From Actinoplanes utahensis (GTDB taxonomy: Bacteria > Actinomycetota > Actinomycetes > Mycobacteriales > Micromonosporaceae), in contig NZ_BOMZ01000010.1 in NCBI RefSeq assembly GCF_016862455.1, forward strand, positions 1 to 64,000: a stretch of 64,000 nucleotides of DNA, written 5' to 3'. The position numbers and the translations under genes were made by a program. This document shows, in pieces, positions 40,495-48,850 of the stretch (position 1 is the stretch's first letter; every line of letters begins with the position of its first letter). The notes under the pieces were generated by a model. That model did no database searches. It was not told where the DNA came from and was given only the letters and a program-made list of their open reading frames with translations.

Positions 40495-41949
40495 TCAGCT
40501 CCCGTAGACGGTGCGGCCGTCGTCGGTCAGCTCCTTGGCCAGCCGGCGGGTCAGGTGCAACCCCTCCAGGACGAACTCGATGCCGGACGCCGCCTGACCG
40601 GGGCTCGGCGCGTCGCCCAGCCCGAGCCGGTCCAGCACCTTCGCCAGGCCGGGGACGGTGCCGATCTGGGCCAGCAGCTCCTCGGCACTGACCAGGTCAC
40701 CGGTCTCGATCAGGGCGCCCTCGGCGACCAGGTCGGTGAAACCGGACAGGTCGAGCCCGGACAGCCGGGCCCGGAACGTCTCGGCCGTCGCGACCCGCAG
40801 CAGGTGCCCGAGGATCTCGGTCTCCCGGCCCTCCTCGCCGCTCTCGAACTCGACCTTGCCCCGCAGCGTCGACGTCACCGAGACGGTGTCGCAGATCCGG
40901 GCGACCGGCTCCCGCTCGCCCCGCAGCCCGGCCCGGCGCAGCGCGGACGCCGCCACCGTCTCGGCGGCCGCGATGGCGAACCGCGCCGACACACCGGAGC
41001 GCGCGTCCACCGAGGGCGACTCGCGGACGCCGCGGGTGTAGCGGGCCAGCACCTCCACCAGGTGCGCGGGCAGCGCGGCGACCAGGGCCGCCTCCTGCTC
41101 GATCAGCGCGGTCTCCAGCTCCAGGTCGGCCGGGTAGTGGGTGCGGATCTCGGCGCCGAACCGGTCCTTGAGCGGGGTGATGATGCGGCCCCGGTTGGTG
41201 TAGTCCTCCGGGTTGGCCGACGCGACCAGCAGCAGGTCCAGCGGGAGACGCAGCTGGTAGCCGCGGACCTGGATGTCGCGCTCTTCCAGCACGTTGAGCA
41301 GCGACACCTGGATCCGCTCGGCCAGGTCGGGCAGCTCGTTGACGGCGAAGATGCCCCGGTTGGTGCGCGGGACCAGGCCGAAGTGGATGGTCTCCGGGTC
41401 GCCCAGGGCCCGGCCCTCGGCCACCTTGATCGGGTCGACGTCGCCGATCAGGTCGCCGACGCTGGTGTCCGGGGTGGCGAGCTTCTCCCCATACCGCTCG
41501 GAGCGGTGCAGCCAGGCGATCGGCAGCAGGTCGCCGGCCTCGGCGGCCAGCCGGCGGGACGCGGGGGTGAGCGGATGATAAGGATGCTCGTGCAGCTCGG
41601 AGCCCTCGATGAACGGCGTCCACTCGTCGAGCAGGCCGGCCAGCGCCCGGATCAACCGGGTCTTGCCCTGGCCGCGCTCACCGAGCAGCACCATGTCGTG
41701 CCCGGCGAGCAGCGCCCGCTCGACCTCGGGCAGCACGGTGTCCTCATAGCCGACGATGCCGGGGAACCGGGGCTCGCCGGAGCGCAGCCGGTGCAGCAGG
41801 TTGGCCCGCAGCTCCTCCTTGACCGTGCGGAACTCGTGCCCGGAGGCTCGCAGCTCTCCCACGGTGCGCGGCAGGCCGGTGGGCGGGATTGGTGTGATCG
41901 CGATCGGCGCCTCTGTCACCGCACGAACGCTACTCCGGGGATCTGACAT
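40495..41949 (-). CDS. AAA+ ATPase of the magnesium chelatase/MoxR type (Rv0958-like)
   Basis: The 484-residue ATPase has Walker A LLGERGQGKTRLIR, Walker B GIFAVNELPD, sensor 1 LLVASANPEDYTNRGR and the arginine-rich PLKDRFGAEIRTHYP. This arrangement (NELPD, ANPEDY) fits the ChlI/BchI-like clade. The C-terminal part is helical with LDRLGLG. It is cotranscribed with the VWA gene. No magnesium-chelatase H subunit or chlorophyll genes are present, so a metal-insertion or protein-remodelling role is only inferred. Confidence 0.9.
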   Translation of the reverse strand: MSDPRSSVRAVTEAPIAITPIPPTGLPRTVGELRASGHEFRTVKEELRANLLHRLRSGEPRFPGIVGYEDTVLPEVERALLAGHDMVLLGERGQGKTRLIRALAGLLDEWTPFIEGSELHEHPYHPLTPASRRLAAEAGDLLPIAWLHRSERYGEKLATPDTSVGDLIGDVDPIKVAEGRALGDPETIHFGLVPRTNRGIFAVNELPDLAERIQVSLLNVLEERDIQVRGYQLRLPLDLLLVASANPEDYTNRGRIITPLKDRFGAEIRTHYPADLELETALIEQEAALVAALPAHLVEVLARYTRGVRESPSVDARSGVSARFAIAAAETVAASALRRAGLRGEREPVARICDTVSVTSTLRGKVEFESGEEGRETEILGHLLRVATAETFRARLSGLDLSGFTDLVAEGALIETGDLVSAEELLAQIGTVPGLAKVLDRLGLGDAPSPGQAASGIEFVLEGLHLTRRLAKELTDDGRTVYGS

Positions 41950-42034
41950 TCATCGAGTGTGTGGGAGCGGACACATCCAGGGCCGCGGGATTGGCTCTGG
42001 CCGCCGCGGGTGCCGCGGCGCGAGGCTCGCCGTC

Positions 42035-42850
42035 ATGACGGAGATTCAGCGGTACGCGGCCTTCACGCTCGACCCGGCCGGCGGCAACCCCGCCGGCGTG
42101 GTCCTGGACGCGGGCGCTCTCGACGACGCCGCGATGCAGGCGATCGCCGCCGAGGTGGGGTACTCGGAGACGGCATTCGTGACGGCCCGTGACGGGAATC
42201 GTCTCCGGGTGCGCTATTTCAGCCCGCTCGCCGAGATCCCGTTCTGCGGGCACGCCACGGTGGCGACGGCGGTGGCGCTGGGGCCCGGCGAGCACCTGTT
42301 CCAGACCAACGCCGGTGACGTTCCGGTGCTCGTGGACGAGGCCGGGACGGCGACGCTGACCAGTGTGGAGCCGCAGGTGAAGGACCTCGCGGAGGCGGAT
42401 CTGGCGGCGCTGCTGGACGCGCTGCGCTGGGACGCCGGCGACCTGGACCCGCTTCTCGCGCCGAAGGTGGCATACGCCGGGGCGTACCACCCGATCATCG
42501 CCGTGACCAGCCGCGAGCGCCTCGCGGACCTGGACTACGACGTGCCGGCACTGAAGGCGCTGATGACCGAGCGTGGGTGGACCACCATCCAGCTGGTGTT
42601 CCGGGAGGGCCCGGAGTCGTTCGACGTCCGGAACCCGTTCCCGATCGGTGGTGTCTACGAGGACCCGGCGACCGGGGCGGCGGCCGCGGCGTTCGGCGGT
42701 TACCTGCGTGCGCTGGGGCTGGCCGGCGCGGACGCGACGATCGCGCTGCGCCAGGGCGACGACATGGGCCGGCCGAGCCGCATCACCGTCCGCCTCGACC
42801 CCGCGGTCGCGGGCGTGCGGGTGAGCGGCCCGGCCGTCCCGATCAGCTGA
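42035..42850 (+). CDS. PhzF-family isomerase/epimerase-like protein
   Basis: The 271-residue protein has the paired PhzF/diaminopimelate-epimerase fold landmarks: GNPAGVVLDAG, VGYSETAFVT with the catalytic Glu, FSPLAEIPFCGHATVA and GGVYEDPATGAAAAAFGGYL. The second-half motif corresponds to the D-P-x-T-G-S/A-A region. In phenazine synthesis PhzF isomerises dihydro-3-hydroxyanthranilate, but most homologs are stand-alone with unknown substrates. No phz genes are near. It overlaps the next gene tail-to-tail by eight bases. Confidence 0.88.
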   Translation: MTEIQRYAAFTLDPAGGNPAGVVLDAGALDDAAMQAIAAEVGYSETAFVTARDGNRLRVRYFSPLAEIPFCGHATVATAVALGPGEHLFQTNAGDVPVLVDEAGTATLTSVEPQVKDLAEADLAALLDALRWDAGDLDPLLAPKVAYAGAYHPIIAVTSRERLADLDYDVPALKALMTERGWTTIQLVFREGPESFDVRNPFPIGGVYEDPATGAAAAAFGGYLRALGLAGADATIALRQGDDMGRPSRITVRLDPAVAGVRVSGPAVPIS

Positions 42851-44627
42851 GGCGCAGCTGCAGGGACGAGGCGCCCGGCTGGACACCGACGACGGTGCCG
42901 GCCGGGTACCGCAGCGTGTGATCACGGTCGGTCGAGATCAGCACCACGCCGATCCGGTGGCCGGCCTTGAACACGTGGTCGGTGCTCTGCAGTTCCCAGC
43001 GGAACGTGTACGGCTTCCCGGCCCTGATCGGGGTGGTCACCGCCGGCGAGAACCGGTTGCGCACGTCGATCCAGCCGCGGGTGACGATCTCCTGGTCGGT
43101 GGTCGCCGTCACGTACTCCCGTTTGAAGAAGCAGCCGGGGTCGCCCTCGATGCCCGGCGCGATGCAGTCCTGCTCGGGCAGCGTCCGCACCCCGGCGTAC
43201 CGTTCCGCGGCGCCGTAGTCGACGAGCAGCGCCGTCAGGTACGGCGAGTCACCGGCCAGGTCCGCCCGGACCGTGATCTCGGGCGTCCCGGAGAGCCGGG
43301 TGTCCTTGGTCAGCGGCGCGGTGAGGTGGATGAACCGGTTCGCGTCGGCGGTGTCCGGCGCGGCGGCCAGGCTCTCCGCGGTCCGTGACGTGTCGTCGGT
43401 GAACGTCTGCCGCGGCCCGGCGCCCAGCCGCAGCGTCGTGTCACGTCCCTTGAGCGGCCAGGTCTTCGAGGTCACCCACTGGTTCGGGGCCACCTCGACG
43501 TCGGCGGCCGGCTCCCGCTCGATCCCGTTGTCGATCTGGTGGAGGTAGTGGTCGAACCAGCGGTGCAGGGTGTCCAGCCACTCGGCCCGGCGGATGTTGA
43601 ACGGGTCGGTGTGCCCGGCCTGGTGCAGCCAGATCTTGCGCTCGACGCCGTTGCGGCCCAGCGCTTCCCACCACTGCCCGGCGTGCAGGGTGCGGACGTT
43701 GAAGTCGTGCAGCCCGTGCACCAGCAGCACACTAGCCCGGACCTTGTGGGCGTCGCGCAGGTAGTCACGCTCCGCCCAGTACGCGCTGTAGTCGCCGGTC
43801 TCCCGGTCCTGCGCCTGTTCCAGGTGCGCCATGACATCCGCGCACACCTCCGGGTTCGCCCTGGTCAGGACGGCCTTGGCGAGGATGTCGGTGTCCTCGC
43901 CCTGGAAGCCCCCGGGCGCGACGACACCGCCGTTGGCGCGGTAGTAGTCGTACCAGCTGCTGATCGCGGCGATCGGCACGATCGTCTCCAGGCCGCGCAC
44001 GCCGGTGCTGGCGACCGCGTTCGGCAGGGTGCCGTTGTACGAGACACCGATCATGCCGGTCTTCCCGGTCGACCACCCGGCCCGCACCGCCGCGCCGCTC
44101 GCGTCGAAGCCCGGCGCCCGGCCGTTCAGCCAGTCGACCACGGCCTTCATGCCGAGCGTCTCGTTGCGCCCACCCGAGGTCGGGCAGCCGGTCGAACCGC
44201 CGCTGCCGAGGCTGTCGGCGAAGATCACGGCGTACCCGCGCGGCACGAAGTAGTTGTCCAGATATCCGGGGAAGACGATGTTGTCGGCCCGGTTCACCGG
44301 CGCGGCCTTCTGCGCCGAGACGCTGCCGTCCCGGTCGATGTCGTCGTGGTTCGGGATGTCGTTGAGGCCGGCGTAGTACGGACTCGGCTGGAAGATCACC
44401 GGCACCTTCGACGTGGTGTCCGGCCGGATGATCCGGACCGCGACCCGGTCCGGCTGCCCGTCCGAGTCACTGTCGACGGGAGTCTGCACCCAGACCTGCT
44501 CCCGGATCGCTGAGGCGTAGTCGTGGACCGGTTGGGTCCCGGTCGCGGCGTGAGCCGGAGTCGCGGCGATGGCCGACGATCCGGCGAGAACCATGAGGAT
44601 GGAGAGGCCCCTGGCCAGCAGTCGCAT
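42843..44627 (-). CDS. Secreted Xaa-Pro dipeptidyl-peptidase-like (CocE/S15) hydrolase
   Basis: The 594-residue precursor has a signal peptide (LARGLSILMVLAGSSAIAAT then PAHAA). It is followed by an S15-type alpha/beta hydrolase with Ser in GMIGVSYNGTLPN, an acid in HGLHDFNVRTLHAGQWW and a His in LHQAGHTDPF. The C-terminal jelly-roll (PLTKDTRLSGTPEITVRADL onward) is typical of X-prolyl dipeptidyl aminopeptidases and cocaine esterase. A predicted disulfide joins DCIAPG and PGCFFK. It probably cleaves Xaa-Pro dipeptides from external peptides; esterase action is the alternative. ATG 44627 gives a proper signal peptide. It is divergent from the ABC-F gene with 67 bp between. Confidence 0.88.
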   Translation of the reverse strand: MRLLARGLSILMVLAGSSAIAATPAHAATGTQPVHDYASAIREQVWVQTPVDSDSDGQPDRVAVRIIRPDTTSKVPVIFQPSPYYAGLNDIPNHDDIDRDGSVSAQKAAPVNRADNIVFPGYLDNYFVPRGYAVIFADSLGSGGSTGCPTSGGRNETLGMKAVVDWLNGRAPGFDASGAAVRAGWSTGKTGMIGVSYNGTLPNAVASTGVRGLETIVPIAAISSWYDYYRANGGVVAPGGFQGEDTDILAKAVLTRANPEVCADVMAHLEQAQDRETGDYSAYWAERDYLRDAHKVRASVLLVHGLHDFNVRTLHAGQWWEALGRNGVERKIWLHQAGHTDPFNIRRAEWLDTLHRWFDHYLHQIDNGIEREPAADVEVAPNQWVTSKTWPLKGRDTTLRLGAGPRQTFTDDTSRTAESLAAAPDTADANRFIHLTAPLTKDTRLSGTPEITVRADLAGDSPYLTALLVDYGAAERYAGVRTLPEQDCIAPGIEGDPGCFFKREYVTATTDQEIVTRGWIDVRNRFSPAVTTPIRAGKPYTFRWELQSTDHVFKAGHRIGVVLISTDRDHTLRYPAGTVVGVQPGASSLQLRLS

Positions 44628-44694
44628 CGGCACACCGTATCGCCAAACCTCGATGCGATGGGCCCCGGTGTGGCACCGCCTAGAATGAGGCCTG

Positions 44695-46308
44695 ATGAGC
44701 GCCACACTGATCGCCCGGGAACTCGCCGCGGGACACGGGGACCGCACCCTCTTCAGCGGACTGGACCTGGTCGTCGCGCCGGGTGACGTGATCGGCCTGG
44801 TCGGGGCGAACGGGGCGGGCAAGACGACACTCCTGCGCACCCTCGCGGGACTGATCCCCACCGAGAACGGAAACGTCTCGCTGAGCCCGCCCACCGCCAA
44901 CGTCGGCTATCTGCCGCAGGAGCGGGAGCGGCGCACGGACGAGACCGTGCGGGACTTCCTGGGCCGGCGCACCGGCGTCACCGCGGCCCAGACCGCGATG
45001 GAGTCGGCGGCCCAGAACCTCGCCGACTCGGAGGAGGACCTCTACTCCCCGGCGCTGGAACGCTGGCTCGACCTCGGCGGCGCCGACCTCGACGAACGCA
45101 TCGCCGAAGCCGATCTCGGGTTCGACCTCGACCTGCCGATGACCGCCCTCTCCGGCGGCCAGGCGGCCCGCGCCGGCATGGCGTCGCTGCTGCTCAGCCG
45201 CTACGACATCTACCTGCTCGACGAGCCCACCAACGACCTCGACCTGGACGGGCTGGCCCGCCTGGAGGCGTTCGTGGCCGGGCTGCGGGCCGGGACCGTG
45301 CTGGTCAGCCACGATCGGGAGTTCCTCACCCGTACCGTCACCAAAGTCCTTGAACTCGATCTCGCCCAACAGCAGATCAACCTGTACGGCGGTGGCTACG
45401 GCGCCTACCTCGACGAGCGCGAGCGGGCCCGGCGGCACGCCCGGGAACAGTTCGAGGAGTACGCCGACAAGAAGGACGACCTGCTCGAACGCGCCCGCAT
45501 GCAGCGCGCCTGGATGGACAAGGGCGTCCGCAACGCCCGCCGCAAAGCCCCCGACAACGACAAGATCGCCAAGTCGATGCGGGGCGAGTCGAGCGAGAAA
45601 CAGGCCGCGAAGGCCCGGCAGACCGAGCGCATGATCGAACGCCTGGACGTGGTCGAGGAACCCCGCAAGGAGTGGGACCTGCGGATGGAGATCGCCGCCG
45701 CCCCACGGTCCGGCGCCGTCGTCGCCACCCTGCGCGACGCCCTGGTCCGGCGCGGCGACTTCACCCTCGGCCCGGTCACCTGCCAGATCGACTGGGCCGA
45801 CCGGGTCGCCATCACCGGCGCCAACGGCTCCGGCAAGTCCACCCTGCTCGCCGCCCTCCTCGGCCGCCTGCCGCTCGACGCGGGCGCCCAGCACCTGGGC
45901 CCCGGCGTGGTGGTCGGCGAGGTCGACCAGGCCCGCGGCCTGTTCCTCGGCGACGAGCCGCTGGTCCGCGCCTTCGGCACCGCCGTCCCCGACTGGCCCG
46001 ACGCCGACGTGCGCACGCTGCTCGCCAAGTTCGGCCTGCGATCCGGTCACGTGCTGCGCCCGGCCGCCACCCTCTCCCCCGGCGAACGCACCCGCGCCGC
46101 CCTCGCCCTGCTCCAGGCCCGCGGCGTCAACCTGCTGGTCCTCGACGAGCCCACCAACCACCTGGACCTGCCGGCGATCGAGCAGCTGGAATCCGCCCTG
46201 ACCGGTTACACCGGCACCCTGCTGCTGGTCACCCACGACCGCCGGATGCTGGAGGCCGTCGCCACCAACCGCCACATCGAAGTCACCGGCGGCAAGGTCA
46301 CGAGCTGA
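44695..46308 (+). CDS. ABC-F family ATPase
   Basis: The 537-residue protein has two ABC modules, Walker A GANGAGKTTLL and GANGSGKSTLL, signatures LSGGQAARAGM and LSPGERTRAAL, and Walker B YLLDEPTNDLD and LVLDEPTNHLD. There are no membrane helices. The linker between the modules, with a charged helical stretch RERARRHAREQFEEYADKKD, is the interdomain arm that reaches into the ribosome. Members act as translation factors or protect ribosomes from antibiotics; the TlrC/OleB-like branch is frequent in antibiotic-producing actinomycetes. Without a cluster the exact role is open. Confidence 0.92.
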   Translation: MSATLIARELAAGHGDRTLFSGLDLVVAPGDVIGLVGANGAGKTTLLRTLAGLIPTENGNVSLSPPTANVGYLPQERERRTDETVRDFLGRRTGVTAAQTAMESAAQNLADSEEDLYSPALERWLDLGGADLDERIAEADLGFDLDLPMTALSGGQAARAGMASLLLSRYDIYLLDEPTNDLDLDGLARLEAFVAGLRAGTVLVSHDREFLTRTVTKVLELDLAQQQINLYGGGYGAYLDERERARRHAREQFEEYADKKDDLLERARMQRAWMDKGVRNARRKAPDNDKIAKSMRGESSEKQAAKARQTERMIERLDVVEEPRKEWDLRMEIAAAPRSGAVVATLRDALVRRGDFTLGPVTCQIDWADRVAITGANGSGKSTLLAALLGRLPLDAGAQHLGPGVVVGEVDQARGLFLGDEPLVRAFGTAVPDWPDADVRTLLAKFGLRSGHVLRPAATLSPGERTRAALALLQARGVNLLVLDEPTNHLDLPAIEQLESALTGYTGTLLLVTHDRRMLEAVATNRHIEVTGGKVTS

Positions 46309-46456
46309 CCCTTCCCTCGCACGCTCGTCAGCGCCGCCCCAGGAGCCCCATCCCGTCGCACGCCTAGAAGTCACCCTACCACCTGACGCTTGACTACTGG
46401 CTCCGTGTCGGGGCAGACTGCTTCCGCGCCCATCGCCGGGCGCGGAAGGAGGAACC

Positions 46457-47302
46457 GTGACCGACGGCGTTTCCACCCGGGCCCGCGACTTCGACGGCCT
46501 CTACAAGACACTTCTCGAAGCACACCCCCAGGACGCGTTACAACTGCTCTGCGGTGCGCGCTTACGTGGCGGTGAGGTGATCCTCGACGGGCCCACCGAG
46601 CAGCCACGCCAGCGCAGCCGCCAGCGCGACAAGGTGTTCCTGGTCCGGCACGACGACGGGATCCCGGCCGACATCTATCACGTCGAGGTCCAGGTCAAAC
46701 GGACCGAGGACTTCCAGGAGCGGATGGTGGCCTACTGGGCGTCCCTGGCCCTCAAGTACACCCCCACCGGTCACCGGATCCATCAGGTCGTCATCTGGCC
46801 GCTGGGCGGCGGATATCCCGGGCGGTTCCACCGGGATCAGGCCCGGCTCGACTACCGGGCGGTCAATGTTCCCGACGACCTCGACCCCGACGCGCTCCTG
46901 GCCGGCCCGCTGGCGCCCCTCGCCCTCTGGTCCCGCAAACCGCCACCCGACATCGTCGAACGAGTCGTCGACCAGATCGCCGCAACCGACCACATCGAGG
47001 AGAAGATCACCCAGGCCGAGCTCAGTATGCTCGTGGGAGGCACGCTGGCGACTCAGGTCCTCGACGCACTACGGAGGAGAGACATGAGCAACATCCTCGA
47101 GCAGAGCGAGTTGGGCCGCGAGATCGCCCAGCGCAGCCGCGAGCAGGCCAATATCGAGTGGATGCGAGCGTTGCTGCTGGCCAGGTTCGGCGAGATCGAC
47201 GACTTGGATGACCTTGCCCTGCACCTGACAGCTGACCAGGACCGAGACCGCAACATCGCCCGCATCGTCGCCGGCGCCACGCTCGAAGAGCTGCGCTCCT
47301 GA
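46457..47302 (+). CDS. Rpn-type PD-(D/E)XK nuclease, toxin-like, full-length product
   Basis: The 281-residue protein starts at GTG 46457 behind AAGGAGG. The N-terminal 190 residues look like a Rpn/YadD-type nuclease: DFDGLYKTLLEAHPQDALQL, then ADIYHVEVQVKRTEDF, where E-x-Q-x-K is the expected catalytic motif, and MVAYWASLALKY. The C-terminal 72 residues, from MSNILEQSEL, form a separate helical module ending IARIVAGATLEELRS. A strong ribosome binding site and ATG inside the gene (47084) can express this module alone. In enteric Rpn systems such an internal product blocks the toxic nuclease. A second copy of the module stands downstream. Family assignment rests on motif pattern and gene organisation. 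Confidence 0.75.
   Translation: MTDGVSTRARDFDGLYKTLLEAHPQDALQLLCGARLRGGEVILDGPTEQPRQRSRQRDKVFLVRHDDGIPADIYHVEVQVKRTEDFQERMVAYWASLALKYTPTGHRIHQVVIWPLGGGYPGRFHRDQARLDYRAVNVPDDLDPDALLAGPLAPLALWSRKPPPDIVERVVDQIAATDHIEEKITQAELSMLVGGTLATQVLDALRRRDMSNILEQSELGREIAQRSREQANIEWMRALLLARFGEIDDLDDLALHLTADQDRDRNIARIVAGATLEELRS
47084..47302 (+). CDS. Internal in-frame ORF: predicted small C-terminal Rpn product (antitoxin-like)
   Basis: Inside the nuclease gene and in the same frame, ATG 47084 follows ACGGAGGAGAGAC, a ribosome site better than most in the window. It would give a 72-residue protein equal to the C-terminal module. Rpn genes of Escherichia coli use exactly such an intragenic start to make a small protein that inhibits the full-length nuclease. 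Expression here is predicted from the site and confirmed indirectly by the free-standing copy at 47615. Confidence 0.6.
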   Translation: MSNILEQSELGREIAQRSREQANIEWMRALLLARFGEIDDLDDLALHLTADQDRDRNIARIVAGATLEELRS

Positions 47303-47614
47303 CCGAAGCGTCCAACTTACGTCCGTTTCGAGTTCCGCTGTGGTGACGGCGTGCAAGGCGGCTTTGGGCCGGGCGTCTTCGGCACGGACCCGTCAGCAGG
47401 ACGGTGAAGTAGCCACCAGCGAGTCACGGCCAGGCCGGGTGCTCCGGCCCGAAACGCGGCCGCATCGATGCCTGATCCACCGATCGTTCACCTGCGGGCG
47501 CAGCAAGGTCACGGCAGCGCCGCAGGCGATCGACAAGGCCAATCAGCCTGAGCTCGGTGCCTCGTGGAGGCACGCCGGTGTCTCAGGTCCTCGACGCATT
47601 ACGGAGGGAGAGAT
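47303..47614 (+). pseudogene. Decayed remnant upstream of the free-standing Rpn module
   Basis: This 312-bp gap has no intact gene, but from about 47530 it aligns with the stretch of the nuclease gene just before its internal start. GAGCTC, CTCGTGG-AGGCACGC and CTCAGGTCCTCGACGCA occur in the same order as in 47018-47070. A deleted G near 47567 and an inserted G near 47606 break the frame. The copy was therefore probably a longer gene whose nuclease part was lost while the C-terminal ORF stayed open. The first 200 bases show no recognisable similarity. Confidence 0.55.
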
Positions 47615-47866
47615 ATGAGCAACATCCCCGAACAGAGCGAACTGGGCCGCGAATTCGCCCAGCGCAGCCGCGAGCAGGGCATTACCGAAGGCTGGCAGCA
47701 GGGCATCACCGAAGGCCGCGTCGACTTGATGCGGGCGCTGCTACGGGCGAAGTTCGGCGAGATCGACGACCTGGACGACCTCGCCCGGCACCTCGCCGGC
47801 CATGACCGGGACGGCAACATCGCCCGCATCGTCGCCGGCGCCACGCCGGCGGAGCTGCGTTCCTGA
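47615..47866 (+). CDS. Free-standing paralog of the Rpn C-terminal module (orphan antitoxin-like)
   Basis: The 83-residue protein reads MSNIPEQSELGREFAQRSRE, then QGITEGWQQGITEGR, then a tail nearly identical to the nuclease gene (ALLRAKFGEIDDLDDLARHL). It carries a 12-residue G-I-T-E-G repeat insertion, the kind of variable repeat seen between domains in Rpn proteins. ATG 47615 has GGAGGGAG four to seven bases upstream, the same site that precedes the internal start in the full-length gene. The reading frame upstream is broken. It could be a mobile or extra immunity protein for the neighbouring nuclease. Confidence 0.65.
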   Translation: MSNIPEQSELGREFAQRSREQGITEGWQQGITEGRVDLMRALLRAKFGEIDDLDDLARHLAGHDRDGNIARIVAGATPAELRS

Positions 47867-48571
47867 TCAGCGCGTCGCGGCCACGCGGTCGCCGGTCGGC
47901 ACGGACTGTTTCAGAGCTGCCAGTTTGCCCACGGCAGTGCGGGCGGCGGCTTCCAGGTCGGCTGTCTTCGGGGAGGATTCGGTCATCAGGAGGACGGTGG
48001 TGTGGGCGGCGCCCGCGGCGACGGCCAGGAGGCGGCCGTTGACGGCCAGATTCAGGGTGGGGACGGTCATCACGAAGGCGATTCCGGCCGTGGCATCCCC
48101 GATCTTCGGGGCTCGGGGGTACGAACTGAGCGCGAACCGCATCTCCATCGGCAACTCCCCCGCCGCCCGGGTGAACGCGGTGCAGCCGGGCAGCACCCCG
48201 CCGAGGGCGGCGACCGCTGCCCGCGCCTCCTTCATCCCGGGCGCGGACACGGTCTGGACCAGCAGTTCCTCGTCGCCGGCGCCGCGGACGAACTCGCGGT
48301 AGACGGTCGTCTCCGGCAGCCCACCGGCTTTACCGCACGCCGTGATCTCCCCGGCGATCCGGGCGAAGAGGTCGTCGATGGCGTCCGGTTGCGGGGTGAA
48401 CCCGGCCGGCAGTTCCCGGCCGCCGAGCAGTGCGTCGGAGAGCCGGTCCCGGTCCGGGGTCTCCCCTCGCACCGCGACGGCCTCGGGCGGTGGCGCGGCC
48501 ACCGCCGGGGCCGGGATCCCGAGAATGGTGGTGAGAGACAGGGCGGCCGTGAGCGGCAGGCATCGGAGCAC
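47867..48571 (-). CDS. Secreted hypothetical protein
   Basis: The 234-residue precursor has a signal peptide (LPLTAALSLTTILGIPAPAV then AA). The mature part has a mixed alpha/beta pattern with a likely disulfide (ITACGKAGG and LPGCTAF). It resembles the small extracellular sensor-like proteins of actinomycetes (PknH-type external fold) in spacing, but I cannot assign a family. It ends one base after the orphan module on the other strand. Confidence 0.6.
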   Translation of the reverse strand: MLRCLPLTAALSLTTILGIPAPAVAAPPPEAVAVRGETPDRDRLSDALLGGRELPAGFTPQPDAIDDLFARIAGEITACGKAGGLPETTVYREFVRGAGDEELLVQTVSAPGMKEARAAVAALGGVLPGCTAFTRAAGELPMEMRFALSSYPRAPKIGDATAGIAFVMTVPTLNLAVNGRLLAVAAGAAHTTVLLMTESSPKTADLEAAARTAVGKLAALKQSVPTGDRVAATR

Positions 48572-48644
48572 GAGTCAAGCTTTCCGCACAACGATCATTA
48601 CCGGGACGAAACGGTGAACTTGCGGCGGTAGTCGCTGGTCGGCC

Positions 48645-48845
48645 AGGCCGCCGACCGGCGATGACAACGAATGCGACCGGCCGACCGGTGGCGACAACGA
48701 GCACGACGAACCGGCCGGGTGGCGACAACGAGCGCGACCGGCCGACCGGCGGTGACAACGAGCGCACACCGACCGGCCGGCAGTGACAACGAGCGCGACC
48801 GGCCGGCGGTGAGAACGAGTGCGACCGGCCGGCCGGTGGTGCGGG
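48645..48845. repeat. Imperfect tandem repeats of 27-30 bp
   Basis: About seven units with the shared parts GACAACGAGCGCGACCGGCC and GACCGGCGGT fill the gap between the secreted-protein start and the GHL10 stop. Units vary in length by a few bases. Like the other arrays here, it opens long meaningless frames. Confidence 0.7.
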
Positions 48846-48850
48846 AGCGG

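Noticed and set aside
38548..41949. True magnesium chelatase for chlorophyll
   Set aside because: The ATPase-VWA pair is present but there is no large H subunit or pigment gene; it matches the general MoxR/ChlI-VWA pair of actinobacteria.
42035..42850. Phenazine biosynthesis cluster
   Set aside because: Only a PhzF-like gene is present; no other phz genes are in the window, and stand-alone PhzF homologs are common.
47340..47618. Plus-strand frame of 92 codons in the gap before the orphan Rpn module
   Set aside because: No ribosome site or family features, and its end runs in a different frame through the region homologous to the nuclease gene.
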